Below are positions 1 through 7,819 of a stretch of DNA of 42,069 nucleotides, one piece after another. Below the pieces are notes generated by a model, which saw only the letters and a list, made by a program, of their open reading frames with translations, was not told where the DNA came from and did no database searches. This DNA is from JAFHCF01 sp048497495 (GTDB lineage: Bacteria; Pseudomonadota; Alphaproteobacteria; Rhizobiales; Ancalomicrobiaceae): NCBI GenBank assembly GCA_048497495.1, contig JAFHCF010000187.1:1-42069 (forward strand), read 5' to 3'. The position numbers and the translations under genes were made by a program. Within the stretch, counting starts at the first letter, position 1; each line of letters opens with the position of its first letter.

Positions 1-26
1 CGTCCCGACGGGCGGCCTCGCCGCGA

Positions 27-1307
27 TCAGCGGAAGAGCCCGGGCAGCCACAGCGACACCGACGGGACGTAGGTGACGAGCATCAGCACCAGGAAGGCGG
101 CGAAGTAGAAGGGCCAGATCGACCGAACCGACTGCATGATCGGGATCTTCGCCACGGCGCAGGTGACGAACAGGACGGAGCCCACCGGCGGCGTGCACAG
201 GCCGATACCGAGGTTGAGGATGAGGATGGCGCCGAACTGCACCGGATCCATGCCGAAGGCCACCACCACCGGCAGGAAGATCGGCGTGGTGATGATGATC
301 AGCGGCGCCATGTCCATGAAGCAGCCGAGCAGCAGCAGGATCAGGTTGAGCAGCAGGAAGATGACGATCGGATCGTCCGAGATCGACCGCATCCCCGCGA
401 CCATCGCCGCCGGAACCTGGAGGACGGCCAGAAGCCAGGCGAAGGACGCCGCCGAGCCGATCACCAGAAGCACCATCGCGGTGGTGCGCACCGCTCCGAG
501 TGTCGCCTCGACGAAGTCGGTCCACGACATCTGGCGATAGACCACCAGGGTCACCAGGAGCGCGTAGATCAGCGCGATGCAGGAGCTTTCGGTGGCGGTG
601 AAGATGCCCGAGCGGACACCGCCGAAGATGATGCCGATCAACAGGATGCCCGGCACCGCGTTGATCAGGATCGGCCCCATGGCCCTCAACCCGGGGAAGA
701 CTTCCGAGGGATAGCCGCGCCTCACGGCGACGGACCAGGCGGCGAACATCAGGGCGCCGGCGAGGAGGAGACCCGGGATGATGCCGGCGGTGAAGAGATC
801 GGCGATCGAGATCGTGCCGCCCGCCGAGATCGAATAGATGATCATGTTGTGGGACGGCGGGATCAGCAAGGCGATGATGGCGCCGACCGCCGTGAGGTTG
901 ACGGCGTAGTCGACGTCGTAGCCGCGCGCCTTCATCTGCGGGATCATCAGGCCGCCGACGGCGGAGGCATCGGCGACCGCCGAGCCGGAGACGCCGCCGA
1001 ACAGGGTCGAGGCGACGATGTTGACTTGGCCCAGGCCGCCGCGCAGATGGCCGACCATGGAGGCGGCGAGCCTCACCAGCTTCTCGGCGATGCCGCCGCG
1101 CACCATGACGTCGCCGGCGTAGATGAAGAAGGGGATGGCGAGGAGCGCGAAGGCGCTGACGCCGGAGTTCATGCGCTGCACGACGATGACCGGCGGCAGC
1201 CCCATGTAGAGGATGGTCGCCAGCGACGAGATCGCCAGGCAGAAGGCGATGGGGGTGCCGAGCACGAGCAGGCCCACGAAGGAGCCGAAGAGGACCCAGA
1301 GTTCCAT
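27..1307 (-). CDS. dctM: TRAP transporter large permease, DctM family (system 1)
   Basis: This is the large membrane subunit of a tripartite ATP-independent periplasmic transporter, which couples solute uptake to the sodium or proton gradient. The 426-residue product is almost wholly hydrophobic, with about a dozen predicted membrane helices, and carries the DctM-family stretch GGVSGSAVADASAVGG near residues 103-118. I start it at the ATG whose A is also the last base of the dctQ stop codon (TGATG); an in-frame GTG one codon earlier is possible. It is the last gene of a minus-strand operon (hydratase-like gene, dctP, dctQ, dctM). The likely substrate, a sugar acid, is inferred from the linked dctP and kdu genes. 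Confidence 0.93.
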   Translation of the reverse strand: MELWVLFGSFVGLLVLGTPIAFCLAISSLATILYMGLPPVIVVQRMNSGVSAFALLAIPFFIYAGDVMVRGGIAEKLVRLAASMVGHLRGGLGQVNIVASTLFGGVSGSAVADASAVGGLMIPQMKARGYDVDYAVNLTAVGAIIALLIPPSHNMIIYSISAGGTISIADLFTAGIIPGLLLAGALMFAAWSVAVRRGYPSEVFPGLRAMGPILINAVPGILLIGIIFGGVRSGIFTATESSCIALIYALLVTLVVYRQMSWTDFVEATLGAVRTTAMVLLVIGSAASFAWLLAVLQVPAAMVAGMRSISDDPIVIFLLLNLILLLLGCFMDMAPLIIITTPIFLPVVVAFGMDPVQFGAILILNLGIGLCTPPVGSVLFVTCAVAKIPIMQSVRSIWPFYFAAFLVLMLVTYVPSVSLWLPGLFR

Positions 1308-1855
1308 CACGCGATCTCCTTGCCCGTCACCGCCTCGACCTCGGCTTCCAGGGCCGTGGTCTGATGAATTCCGTTCACCTCACCGAGACGCAGGAGGCGT
1401 TCGATCGCGAAGATCGTGAACAGCACGCCGCTGACGACCAGGGGCATGAAGTCCCAGGCGCCGGAGATGCCGAGACCCGGGATCGTGGTGTCCCAGGTGC
1501 GGATCGCCAATTGAATCGCGTACCAGGTGACGACGAGGCCGAAGATGGCGATGACGGTCATCGACACGGCATCCATCATCCGGTTCACCCGCGCCGGCGC
1601 GATGTAGCGCAGGAGATCGAGACCGAGATGGAAGTTCTCGCGCACGCCGACCGCCGCGCCGAGGAAGATGAACCAGCCCATCAGCTGGATCGCCAGCGGC
1701 TCTGCCCAGGTGAGCGAGAAGTTCAGAACGTAGCGGCTGAAGACCTGAGCCCCGACGATGACCGTCATGGCCACCAGCGCGACTCCTGCCGCCCATAGGG
1801 CGGTTCGAGCCAGACGGTCGAGACCGGCGCTCAAGACGGGATGGATATGGGGCAT
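1307..1855 (-). CDS. dctQ: TRAP transporter small permease, DctQ family (system 1)
   Basis: This is the small membrane subunit that pairs with DctM. The 182-residue product has four hydrophobic segments and the family-typical arrangement with SRYVLNFSLTWAEPLA near the second helix. I chose the ATG at 1855, preceded by GGGAGG at a suitable distance, rather than the in-frame ATG at 1888, because the longer form would run through this ribosome binding site. It overlaps dctM by one base. It is separated from the upstream dctP by a gap that contains a strong hairpin, which could set different expression levels for the binding protein and the permease. Confidence 0.9.
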   Translation of the reverse strand: MPHIHPVLSAGLDRLARTALWAAGVALVAMTVIVGAQVFSRYVLNFSLTWAEPLAIQLMGWFIFLGAAVGVRENFHLGLDLLRYIAPARVNRMMDAVSMTVIAIFGLVVTWYAIQLAIRTWDTTIPGLGISGAWDFMPLVVSGVLFTIFAIERLLRLGEVNGIHQTTALEAEVEAVTGKEIA

Positions 1856-1888
1856 GTTCAGGGCTCCCTCCCCGAAGAACCGGATCAA

Positions 1889-1918
1889 ATCCCCCCGACC
1901 GGGACCGGCCGGGGGGAT
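1889..1918 (-). terminator. Intercistronic hairpin between dctP and dctQ
   Basis: A 9-bp perfect stem (ATCCCCCCG with CGGGGGGAT) encloses a 12-base loop in the gap between the dctP stop and the dctQ start. There is no T-run after it, so it is more likely an mRNA-stabilising or attenuating hairpin than a full terminator. Such hairpins are common where a periplasmic binding protein must be made in excess over its permease. The function here is inference. Confidence 0.5.
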
Positions 1919-1934
1919 CGTCGTCGTCCGAGCG

Positions 1935-2906
1935 TCACTTCACGGCCTGGATCCGGGCCACCAGATCCTTGAGCTTGGCGTCGGTGATGAACCGATCATA
2001 GACCGGCTTCATCGCCGCGATGAACTCGGCCTTGTCGACGGTGGTGATGACGGAACCAGCGGCGCGGACCTTGGCCTCCGACGCCTTCTCGCGAGCCGAC
2101 CACAGTTCACGCATCTTGGCGACGCTTTCCTTGGCCGCCTGGCGAATGAGCTTCTGATCCTCGGGAGCCAGCTTGTCGTAGCTCTTCTTCGACATGACGA
2201 GCACTTCCGGCTGCAGGGAGTGTTCGGTCAGGGTGTAGTTCTTGGCGACTTCGAAGTGCCGGGTCGACTCGTAGGACGGCCAGTTGTTCTCGGCACCGTC
2301 GACGACGCCGGTCTGGATCGCCGAATAGACCTCACCGAAGGCCATCGGGGTCGGGTTGGCGCCCATCGCCTGCATCAGGGCGACCCACATGTCGGACTGT
2401 TGCACGCGGATCTTGAGGCCCTTGACGTCGGCCATGTTCTTGATCGGCTTCTTGGTGTAGAGCGAGCGCGCGCCGGAATCGTAATAGGCGAGGCCGATCA
2501 GGCCCTTGGGCTCGAAGGCGGCGAGGATCTCGTCGCCGATCGGGCCGTCGACGACCTTGTGCATGTGCTCGACCGAGCGGAACAGGAAGGGCAGGCCGTA
2601 GACCTGGGTTTCCGGCACGACGTTGTTGAACTGGGCGGTCGACACGCGGTTGAAGTCGATGACGCCGAACTGGGTCTGTTCGACCGTGTCCTTCTCGCCG
2701 CCGAGAACGGCGTTGTTGAACTCCTGGATCTTGATCCGGCCCTTGGTCCGCTCATCGACCAGCTTACCCATGTAGATCACCGCCTCGACGGTCGGGTAGC
2801 CGTTGGGATGGATGTCGGCGGCCTTGAGGACCGTCTGGGCGCTGGCGGTCGCGGCGAAGCTCGTCGAGAGCAACAGACCGAATACGAAGGCGAGTTTGGT
2901 CTTCAT
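1935..2906 (-). CDS. dctP: TRAP transporter substrate-binding protein, DctP family (system 1)
   Basis: This is the periplasmic solute receptor of the first TRAP system. The 323-residue product begins with a clear signal peptide (basic MKTK, hydrophobic core, probable cleavage after ASA at 23). Residue Arg167 in GLKIRVQQS is the conserved carboxylate-binding arginine of the family. GAENNWPSY at 204-212 resembles receptors for hexuronates such as glucuronate and galacturonate, so a uronate or unsaturated uronide ligand is likely; this is inference. The ATG at 2906 has GGAGGAG upstream. It lies 88 bases after the hydratase-like gene in the same orientation and just before dctQ. Confidence 0.93.
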   Translation of the reverse strand: MKTKLAFVFGLLLSTSFAATASAQTVLKAADIHPNGYPTVEAVIYMGKLVDERTKGRIKIQEFNNAVLGGEKDTVEQTQFGVIDFNRVSTAQFNNVVPETQVYGLPFLFRSVEHMHKVVDGPIGDEILAAFEPKGLIGLAYYDSGARSLYTKKPIKNMADVKGLKIRVQQSDMWVALMQAMGANPTPMAFGEVYSAIQTGVVDGAENNWPSYESTRHFEVAKNYTLTEHSLQPEVLVMSKKSYDKLAPEDQKLIRQAAKESVAKMRELWSAREKASEAKVRAAGSVITTVDKAEFIAAMKPVYDRFITDAKLKDLVARIQAVK

Positions 2907-2994
2907 CTCTGTGTTCTCCTCCAGTGGGTGCCTTGGACCTCTTCGGGATCTCCGGCACCGACCCGCATTCCGACGTCGGCGGGTTCGACGTAGC

Positions 2995-3834
2995 TCAGAT
3001 TCCCGTGGACGGCTCCACGGGCATCGTCGCCGCCGGGGTCGCCGCGACATGAATATCGCAGGGAGCGGCGCCGAAGAACTCAATTCGTCCGGTCGATCCC
3101 GGGCGCACGGCATGGACCCCGGTGGTCATGCCGGTCGAGACCAGGTCGCCGGCGCGAAGGTGGCGCCCGCGGCCGGCGAGATGCTCGGCGAGCCAGGTGA
3201 TGGCGCCGATCGGTCCGCCGGGGACGGATGCCGCGGTGCCTTCGCCGACGGTCACGCCGTCGATCGACATGCGTGAGGTCAGGGTCGCGTCCGGTAGATT
3301 GCGCCAGCCGTCGATCTCGGGACCGACGATCACGGCGGCGTTGTTGCCGCGGTCGCAGACGACGGCGAGCGGACCGATGTCGTTGAGGGTGGCGAGCGGG
3401 CTCGACGCGACCTCGACCCCGGCGTGGATCGAGCGCAGGGCGCGGCGGATGATCGCGTCGGTGAAGCCGTCGGGCCCGGGCAGCAGCGCCGTGGCGAGGA
3501 CCGCGACGAACTCGGCCTCGAGGGCGGCGAAGCCGCCGTCGAAGACCGTGACCTCGGCGCTGCCGCCGGACGGCAGGCGGATGACCGTACGGCCGTCGAC
3601 CGGCCCGGCGAGGCGTTCGGCCCCGAGCGTGGCGCGCAAGGGGCCGGGAACCATCGCGACCTTCCAACCGGCGACCGCTTCGCCGGTCAGGTCCAGCGCG
3701 AATTCCTGAACGGCGTAGGATTCGGAGAGGCGCGTGGGTAGCCGGCCGGGGAATGCGGCGAGCGGCCGGGCGGCGGCGCGGGCGTCGACGAAGGCGCGAG
3801 CGATCGCTTCGAGTTTCTCTTCGCCGAGCCTCAT
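2995..3834 (-). CDS. 2-keto-4-pentenoate hydratase / FAH-like family protein
   Basis: The 279-residue product resembles the 2-keto-4-pentenoate hydratase branch of the fumarylacetoacetate hydrolase fold, which handles 2-keto acids with a bound divalent metal. Family-like segments are GWKVAM near 55, ALEAEFVAVL near 105-114, the stretch IHAGVEVASS, and GDLVSTGMTTGV near the C-terminus. The start at 3834 follows a G-rich run and avoids a longer arginine-rich extension. It is the first gene of the minus-strand operon with dctPQM and is divergent from the GntR regulator. Its position beside kduI and kduD suggests it acts on a deoxy-keto uronate or related keto acid, but the true reaction cannot be read from the sequence. 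Confidence 0.72.
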   Translation of the reverse strand: MRLGEEKLEAIARAFVDARAAARPLAAFPGRLPTRLSESYAVQEFALDLTGEAVAGWKVAMVPGPLRATLGAERLAGPVDGRTVIRLPSGGSAEVTVFDGGFAALEAEFVAVLATALLPGPDGFTDAIIRRALRSIHAGVEVASSPLATLNDIGPLAVVCDRGNNAAVIVGPEIDGWRNLPDATLTSRMSIDGVTVGEGTAASVPGGPIGAITWLAEHLAGRGRHLRAGDLVSTGMTTGVHAVRPGSTGRIEFFGAAPCDIHVAATPAATMPVEPSTGI

Positions 3835-3883
3835 TTCGAACCCCCCGTCGCGTCGGCAATTTTTTCGCCGTACCATTCACATA

Positions 3884-3906
3884 TGCCATACCAGTGTGGT
3901 ATGGCA
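3884..3906. promoter_or_regulatory. Perfect inverted repeat, candidate GntR operator
   Basis: The arms TGCCATACC and GGTATGGCA are exact reverse complements around the 5-base spacer AGTGT. The site lies in the only divergent gap of the locus, between the hydratase-like gene and the GntR/FCD regulator. FCD-type GntR regulators of hexuronate genes bind palindromes with TGGTnnACCA-like half-sites, so this is the best operator candidate. It overlaps the putative -10 and spacer of a minus-strand promoter, which would fit repression by occlusion. Confidence 0.7.
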
Positions 3907-3914
3907 GTTGTCGA
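3885..3914 (-). promoter_or_regulatory. Possible promoter of the hydratase-dctPQM operon
   Basis: On the minus strand TCGACA (3914-3909, five of six matches to the -35 consensus) stands 18 bases from TATGGC (3890-3885, a weak -10). The 23-bp palindrome covers the spacer and -10. This is a pattern match only; the transcription start is not known. Confidence 0.35.
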
Positions 3915-3994
3915 GAGCAATTGGAATCCATGCGGTGCTCTCCTGATCCGATCGATCGGGAAAGCGACCGACGGGGGCCGGGCGGGAGGCGATC

Positions 3995-4681
3995 ATGTTC
4001 GTGCCCAAGACGGAAACGGCCACCCAACGGATCGTGCGGGAAATCCGCAAGGCGATCGTCACGCTCGAATTCCTGCCGGGAATGCCGCTTTCCGAGAAGG
4101 AATTGGCCGAGCGCTTCGGCGTCTCGCGGCAGCCGATTCGCGAGGCGCTGATCACGCTCGCCCATGCCGAGCTGGTCGAGATTCGGCCGCATCGCGGCAC
4201 CCGGGTCGTGCGCATCGACGCCGATCGCCTGCGTCAGGCGCGTTTCGTGCGCGAGTCCCTCGAGATCGCCGTGGTCCGCCGCGCCTGCCTGGACTTCGAC
4301 CCGGACGTGCGGCGGCGTATCGACGCGATCCTGGAGGCGCAGGCGATCCATGCCGCGTCCCAGGCCCACTACCTGTTCCAGCGCGAGGACCAGGCCTTCC
4401 ACGCCGCTCTGGCGGAAGGGGCGGGGTGCCCCGCCGCCTGGGAGGTGATCGACGACATCAAGGCCCACATCGACCGGGTCTGCCATCTCACTCTGCCGCT
4501 GCCGGAGACGCTGCCCAATCTGGTGCGCCAACATCGCGCCGTCATGGCGGCGATCGACGCGCGCGATCCCGATGCCGCCGAAGCGGCGATGCGCGGCCAC
4601 CTGTCGGAAATCCTGCAAGCCATGCCGGAGGTCGAGAAGATCTACGGCTATCTCTTCACGAACCCCGCGCTCGACCGTTAG
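3995..4681 (+). CDS. GntR family transcriptional regulator, FCD (FadR) subfamily
   Basis: This is a 228-residue DNA-binding regulator with an N-terminal winged helix (about residues 8-75, including ERFGVSRQPIREAL, the GntR recognition helix) and an all-helical FCD ligand-binding domain after it. The FCD domain carries acidic and histidine residues of the type that bind a metal and a carboxylate effector. The ATG has GGGAGG upstream. Only 32 bases separate its stop from kduI, so the regulator probably shares a transcript with kduI and kduD. Its effector is probably a pathway intermediate such as KDG or a deoxy-keto uronate, and the palindrome at 3884-3906 is its likely binding site. Both are inference. 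Confidence 0.92.
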   Translation: MFVPKTETATQRIVREIRKAIVTLEFLPGMPLSEKELAERFGVSRQPIREALITLAHAELVEIRPHRGTRVVRIDADRLRQARFVRESLEIAVVRRACLDFDPDVRRRIDAILEAQAIHAASQAHYLFQREDQAFHAALAEGAGCPAAWEVIDDIKAHIDRVCHLTLPLPETLPNLVRQHRAVMAAIDARDPDAAEAAMRGHLSEILQAMPEVEKIYGYLFTNPALDR

Positions 4682-4713
4682 TCGGCGGCGCCGACCGGAG
4701 AAAGGACACCACC

Positions 4714-5550
4714 GTGGACGTCCGCCATGCCATCCACCACACCCAGGCAGAGACCTTCGGCACCGAGGAACTCCGGCGCAATTTTCTGGTCACCGATCTC
4801 TTTCGCCCCGGCGAGGTGACGGCGACGCTCACCCACTACGAGCGGATGATGGTCCTCGGCATCACGCCCGGCGGCGGGCCGTTGGCGCTCGGGCCCGAAC
4901 TCGGCGCGCCGGTCGGCACGTCCCATCTCCTGGAACGGCGCGAGTTCGGCGCCATCTCGATCGGCGGTCCGGTGCGAGTCGTCGCCGACGGCGAGGTCTA
5001 CGATCTCGACTTCCAAGAGGCGGTCTATCTCGGCATGGGTACCAAAGAGGTGACCTTCGAGAGCCTCGATCCGGCCAATCCCGCCAAGCTCTTCGCCTCG
5101 TCCTGCCCCGCCCACACGCGCCATCCCTCGCGCAAGATCGCCATCGCCGAGGCGGCGCCGGCGCCGATGGGCTCGATGGAGAGCGCCAACCAGCGGGTGA
5201 TCTACAAGTACATCCATCCCGGCCTGCTGCCGACCTGCCAGCTGGTGATGGGGCTGACGCGGCTTTCGCCCGGCAGCGTGTGGAACACCATGCCCTGCCA
5301 CACCCACGATCGGCGGATGGAGGCCTATTTCTACATGGAGGTGCCGTCCGACGGCATGGTCCTACACCTGATGGGCCGGCCGCAGGCGACGCGCCACATC
5401 GTGGTGCGCAACGAGGAGGCGGTGGTCTCGCCGCCGTGGTCGATCCATTCCGGCGTCGCCACCTCGGCCTATGCCTTCATCTGGGCGATGGCGGGCGAGA
5501 ACCAGGTGTTCTCCGACATGGACCACGTCGCCATGGGAGATTTCGCATGA
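4714..5550 (+). CDS. kduI: 5-dehydro-4-deoxy-D-glucuronate isomerase
   Basis: KduI converts 4-deoxy-L-threo-5-hexosulose uronate, released from unsaturated oligouronides, into 3-deoxy-D-glycero-2,5-hexodiulosonate. The product has 278 residues, the same length as the E. coli enzyme, and keeps its metal ligands at the same positions: His196 and His198 in CHTHDRRME, Glu203, and His245 in SIHSG. I start at a GTG preceded by GAGAAAGGA; an ATG at this point is lacking and this start gives the canonical length. The stop overlaps the kduD start (ATGA), so translation is probably coupled. Confidence 0.96.
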   Translation: MDVRHAIHHTQAETFGTEELRRNFLVTDLFRPGEVTATLTHYERMMVLGITPGGGPLALGPELGAPVGTSHLLERREFGAISIGGPVRVVADGEVYDLDFQEAVYLGMGTKEVTFESLDPANPAKLFASSCPAHTRHPSRKIAIAEAAPAPMGSMESANQRVIYKYIHPGLLPTCQLVMGLTRLSPGSVWNTMPCHTHDRRMEAYFYMEVPSDGMVLHLMGRPQATRHIVVRNEEAVVSPPWSIHSGVATSAYAFIWAMAGENQVFSDMDHVAMGDFA

Positions 5551-6311
5551 GCACGTCGAACCTGTTCGATCTCTCCGGGCGGGTGGCGCTGGTCACCGGC
5601 GCGCGCGCCGGGCTCGGCCTCGGCTGCGCTCGGGCGCTCGCCGCGGCGGGGTGCGACGTGATCGGGCTCGGGTCGAAGCCGATGCCGGAGGCCCGCGCCG
5701 TGGTCGAGGGGCTGGGGCGGCGCTTCCATCAAGTCGTCGCCGACCTGTCCGAGCACCACGACTTCGTCGGGTTGATCGGGGCGATCGAGGCCGAGTTCGG
5801 CGCCATCGACATCCTGGTCAACAACGCCGGGATCATCCGCCGCGCCGACGTCCTCGACTTCTCGGAAGAGGACTGGGACGCGGTGATGACCGTGAACCTC
5901 AAGAGCCTGTTCTTCCTCACCCAGGCGGTGGCGAAGTCGATGGTGGCGCGCGGTTGCCGCGGCCGGATCGTGTCGATCGCCTCGCTGCTGTCGTTCCAGG
6001 GCGGCATCCGGGTGCCGTCCTATACCGCCTCCAAGCACGGCGTCGCCGGCCTGACCAAGCTCCTCGCCAACGAATTGGCGCCGAAGGGCATCACGGTCAA
6101 CGCCATCGCCCCCGGCTACATGGTCACCGACAACACCACGGCGCTCAGGGGCGATGCCGACCGGTCGCGCCAGATCCTCGAACGCATACCCCTGGCGCGC
6201 TGGGGCGAGCCGGACGACCTCGCCTCGGCCGTCGTCTTCCTCGCCTCGCCGGCCTCCTCCTACGTCACCGGCGTCGTGCTGCCGGTCGACGGTGGCTGGC
6301 TGGCGCGCTGA
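5547..6311 (+). CDS. kduD: 2-dehydro-3-deoxy-D-gluconate 5-dehydrogenase (SDR family)
   Basis: KduD is a short-chain dehydrogenase that interconverts 3-deoxy-D-glycero-2,5-hexodiulosonate and 2-keto-3-deoxygluconate with NAD(H). The 254-residue product shows the classic SDR motifs: TGARAGLG at 17-24 for the dinucleotide, NNAG at 92-95, and the catalytic Ser146, Tyr159 and Lys163 (YTASK). The C-terminal VLPVDGGW is also typical. Its ATG overlaps the kduI stop. The pairing with kduI separates it from the many other SDRs of similar sequence. The next gene, a TRAP receptor, follows after 174 bases that contain two small hairpins. Confidence 0.94.
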   Translation: MSTSNLFDLSGRVALVTGARAGLGLGCARALAAAGCDVIGLGSKPMPEARAVVEGLGRRFHQVVADLSEHHDFVGLIGAIEAEFGAIDILVNNAGIIRRADVLDFSEEDWDAVMTVNLKSLFFLTQAVAKSMVARGCRGRIVSIASLLSFQGGIRVPSYTASKHGVAGLTKLLANELAPKGITVNAIAPGYMVTDNTTALRGDADRSRQILERIPLARWGEPDDLASAVVFLASPASSYVTGVVLPVDGGWLAR

Positions 6312-6386
6312 ATCCCGTCTTCCCGTCGCGAGGAGATCGACCGAAGCAGGCTCCACGAGACCCAGGAGTTTTCCGCGTTGTCGCGA

Positions 6387-6467
6387 CGCCGGTTCACACC
6401 GGCGCAACGCGGGCTCCGTCGAGGGTCCATCGCCCGCAAGGGTGTAACGAGGCGTCGCAGCGACGCC
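6387..6467 (+). other. Two small hairpins in the kduD-dctP gap
   Basis: Two short perfect inverted repeats lie ahead of the second dctP. CGCCGGT and ACCGGCG surround TCAC at 6387-6404, and GGCGTCGC and GCGACGCC surround a single A at 6451-6467. Neither has a T-run. They may stabilise or partly attenuate the message between kduD and dctP. No separate promoter is clear here. Confidence 0.35.
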
Positions 6468-6485
6468 CAGATGAACGAGGGTAGG

Positions 6486-7460
6486 ATGAAGACGCTCGCA
6501 TTCTTCGCCATGATGATGCTCGGCTCGACGATCGCGGCCAACGCGGTCGACCTCAAGCTCGGGCACTTCGCCGCCGACGGCCACCCGTGTGACGTGGCCG
6601 CCAAGCAGTTCAAGGACAACGTCGAGAAGCGCTCCAATGGCGCGGTCAAGATCGTGCTCTACGGCAACAACGCCCTCGGCTCGCCGCCGGAGGTTCTCGA
6701 ACAGGTGCTGCTCGGCGCCGTCGACATGAGCCTGTCGGGTCAGGACCAGATCGCCAAGCACCTGCCGTTCTACGACACCATCTCGACGCCCTTCGCCTTC
6801 AAGGACTACGCCACCGCCGACAAGATCATCGACGGTCCGTTCAAGGCCTGGGCCGACCCGGAACTCGCCAAGAAGAACCTTGTGCACCTCGCCGATTGGG
6901 AATGGGGCTTCCGCCAGCTGACCAATTCCAAGAAGCCGGTGATGACGCCCGCCGACATGAAGGGCATGAAGATCCGCACCCCGCCGGCCTTCGCCTATCA
7001 GGCCTTCGTCGAGGCGGCCGGTGGCAATGCGGTCACCATCGCCTTCGCCGAACTGGTGATGGCGATGAAGCAGGGCGTGGTCGACGGTCAGGAGAACCCG
7101 ATCGGCACGATCTATTCGCTGAAGCTCTATGAGACCCAGAAATACATGACCATCGTCAACTACACCTATTCGTCGATGGTCCATCTGGTGAACAAGAAGA
7201 GCTGGGACAAGCTGACCCCCGAACAGCAGAAGATCGTCGCCGAGGAATCGTCCAACTCAGCCAAGCTGGCCCGCAAGCTGCTGCGCGACGCCGAGGACAG
7301 CCAACTCGCGGATCTTCAGGCGACCAAGGGCATGGTGGTGGCCAAGCCCGACCTGAAGCCGTGGAAGGACGCGATGGGTCCGGCCTGGGACAAGGTCAAG
7401 ACGCGCGTCGGCGCCGCGAACTTCGATCGCTTCATGGCGATGGTCGACGCCGCCAAGTGA
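6486..7460 (+). CDS. dctP: TRAP transporter substrate-binding protein, DctP family (system 2)
   Basis: This is a second periplasmic TRAP receptor, 324 residues, with a signal peptide ending near Ala20 (AANA). Arg164 in GMKIRTPP is the expected carboxylate-binding arginine, and DGQENP follows in the place where system 1 has GAENNWP, so the two receptors are only distantly related and probably bind different ligands or ligand forms. The ATG at 6486 is preceded by GAGGGTAGG. The permease genes follow after 359 bases of repeat-bearing spacer, in the order dctM then dctQ. The linkage to kduI and kduD suggests a uronate-type substrate. Confidence 0.93.
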   Translation: MKTLAFFAMMMLGSTIAANAVDLKLGHFAADGHPCDVAAKQFKDNVEKRSNGAVKIVLYGNNALGSPPEVLEQVLLGAVDMSLSGQDQIAKHLPFYDTISTPFAFKDYATADKIIDGPFKAWADPELAKKNLVHLADWEWGFRQLTNSKKPVMTPADMKGMKIRTPPAFAYQAFVEAAGGNAVTIAFAELVMAMKQGVVDGQENPIGTIYSLKLYETQKYMTIVNYTYSSMVHLVNKKSWDKLTPEQQKIVAEESSNSAKLARKLLRDAEDSQLADLQATKGMVVAKPDLKPWKDAMGPAWDKVKTRVGAANFDRFMAMVDAAK

Positions 7461-7819
7461 GCGGCGGCGCCGGAGGCGATAGGGACTCCTGGCGGCGAAG
7501 GCGAGACGTCGGAGACCCGAAGGCGCTCTCATCCGGTTCTCTCCCCCCTCGAGGGGGAGAGACAGAGAGGGGGGGCTGAACCTCTCCTTACACTCCGCCC
7601 GCCGAGGACGCGCCGCCCCCCCCCTCCCTGTCCCTCCCCCTCCAGGGGGGAGGGGACGCTGGGGGCGGTGGCGGCCGGGACCGCTCGGGCCTCGAATGTG
7701 TCGATGTCGGATATTCACGTGGTCGGTTCGGCGCCGTGGGCGATTGCGGGTCCCACGTGTTCGGAGCGGCCGAGTGAAGAGACCGCCGCCCCTTCTCCCC
7801 TCCCACGGAGGTCTCCGCC
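7461..7819. other. Long intercistronic spacer in the second TRAP operon
   Basis: This 359-base stretch lies between dctP and dctM. It holds a pair of C/G-run palindromic repeats in inverted orientation (7539-7575 and 7615-7655, entered separately) and no credible coding sequence. The last bases carry CACGGAGGT, the ribosome binding site of dctM. The other TRAP operon has only a short gap at the matching place. Confidence 0.6.
7539..7655. repeat. Inverted pair of C/G-run palindromic repeats
   Basis: The left copy (7539-7575) reads CTCCCCCCTCGAGGGGGAG followed by AGACAGAGAGG and a G-run. The right copy (7615-7655) is its near reverse complement, reading on the minus strand as CTCCCCCCTGGAGGGGGAGG followed by GACAGGGAGG and a G-run. 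Each copy is itself palindromic, and together they could form one long stem with a loop of about 40 bases. Short repeats of this look are dispersed between genes in many Rhizobiales genomes. No open reading frame lies within. Confidence 0.65.

Noticed and set aside
1758..2993. Plus-strand frame opposite dctP
   Set aside because: It is the complement of a clear TRAP receptor gene with a signal peptide and conserved ligand-binding residues, so it is a shadow.
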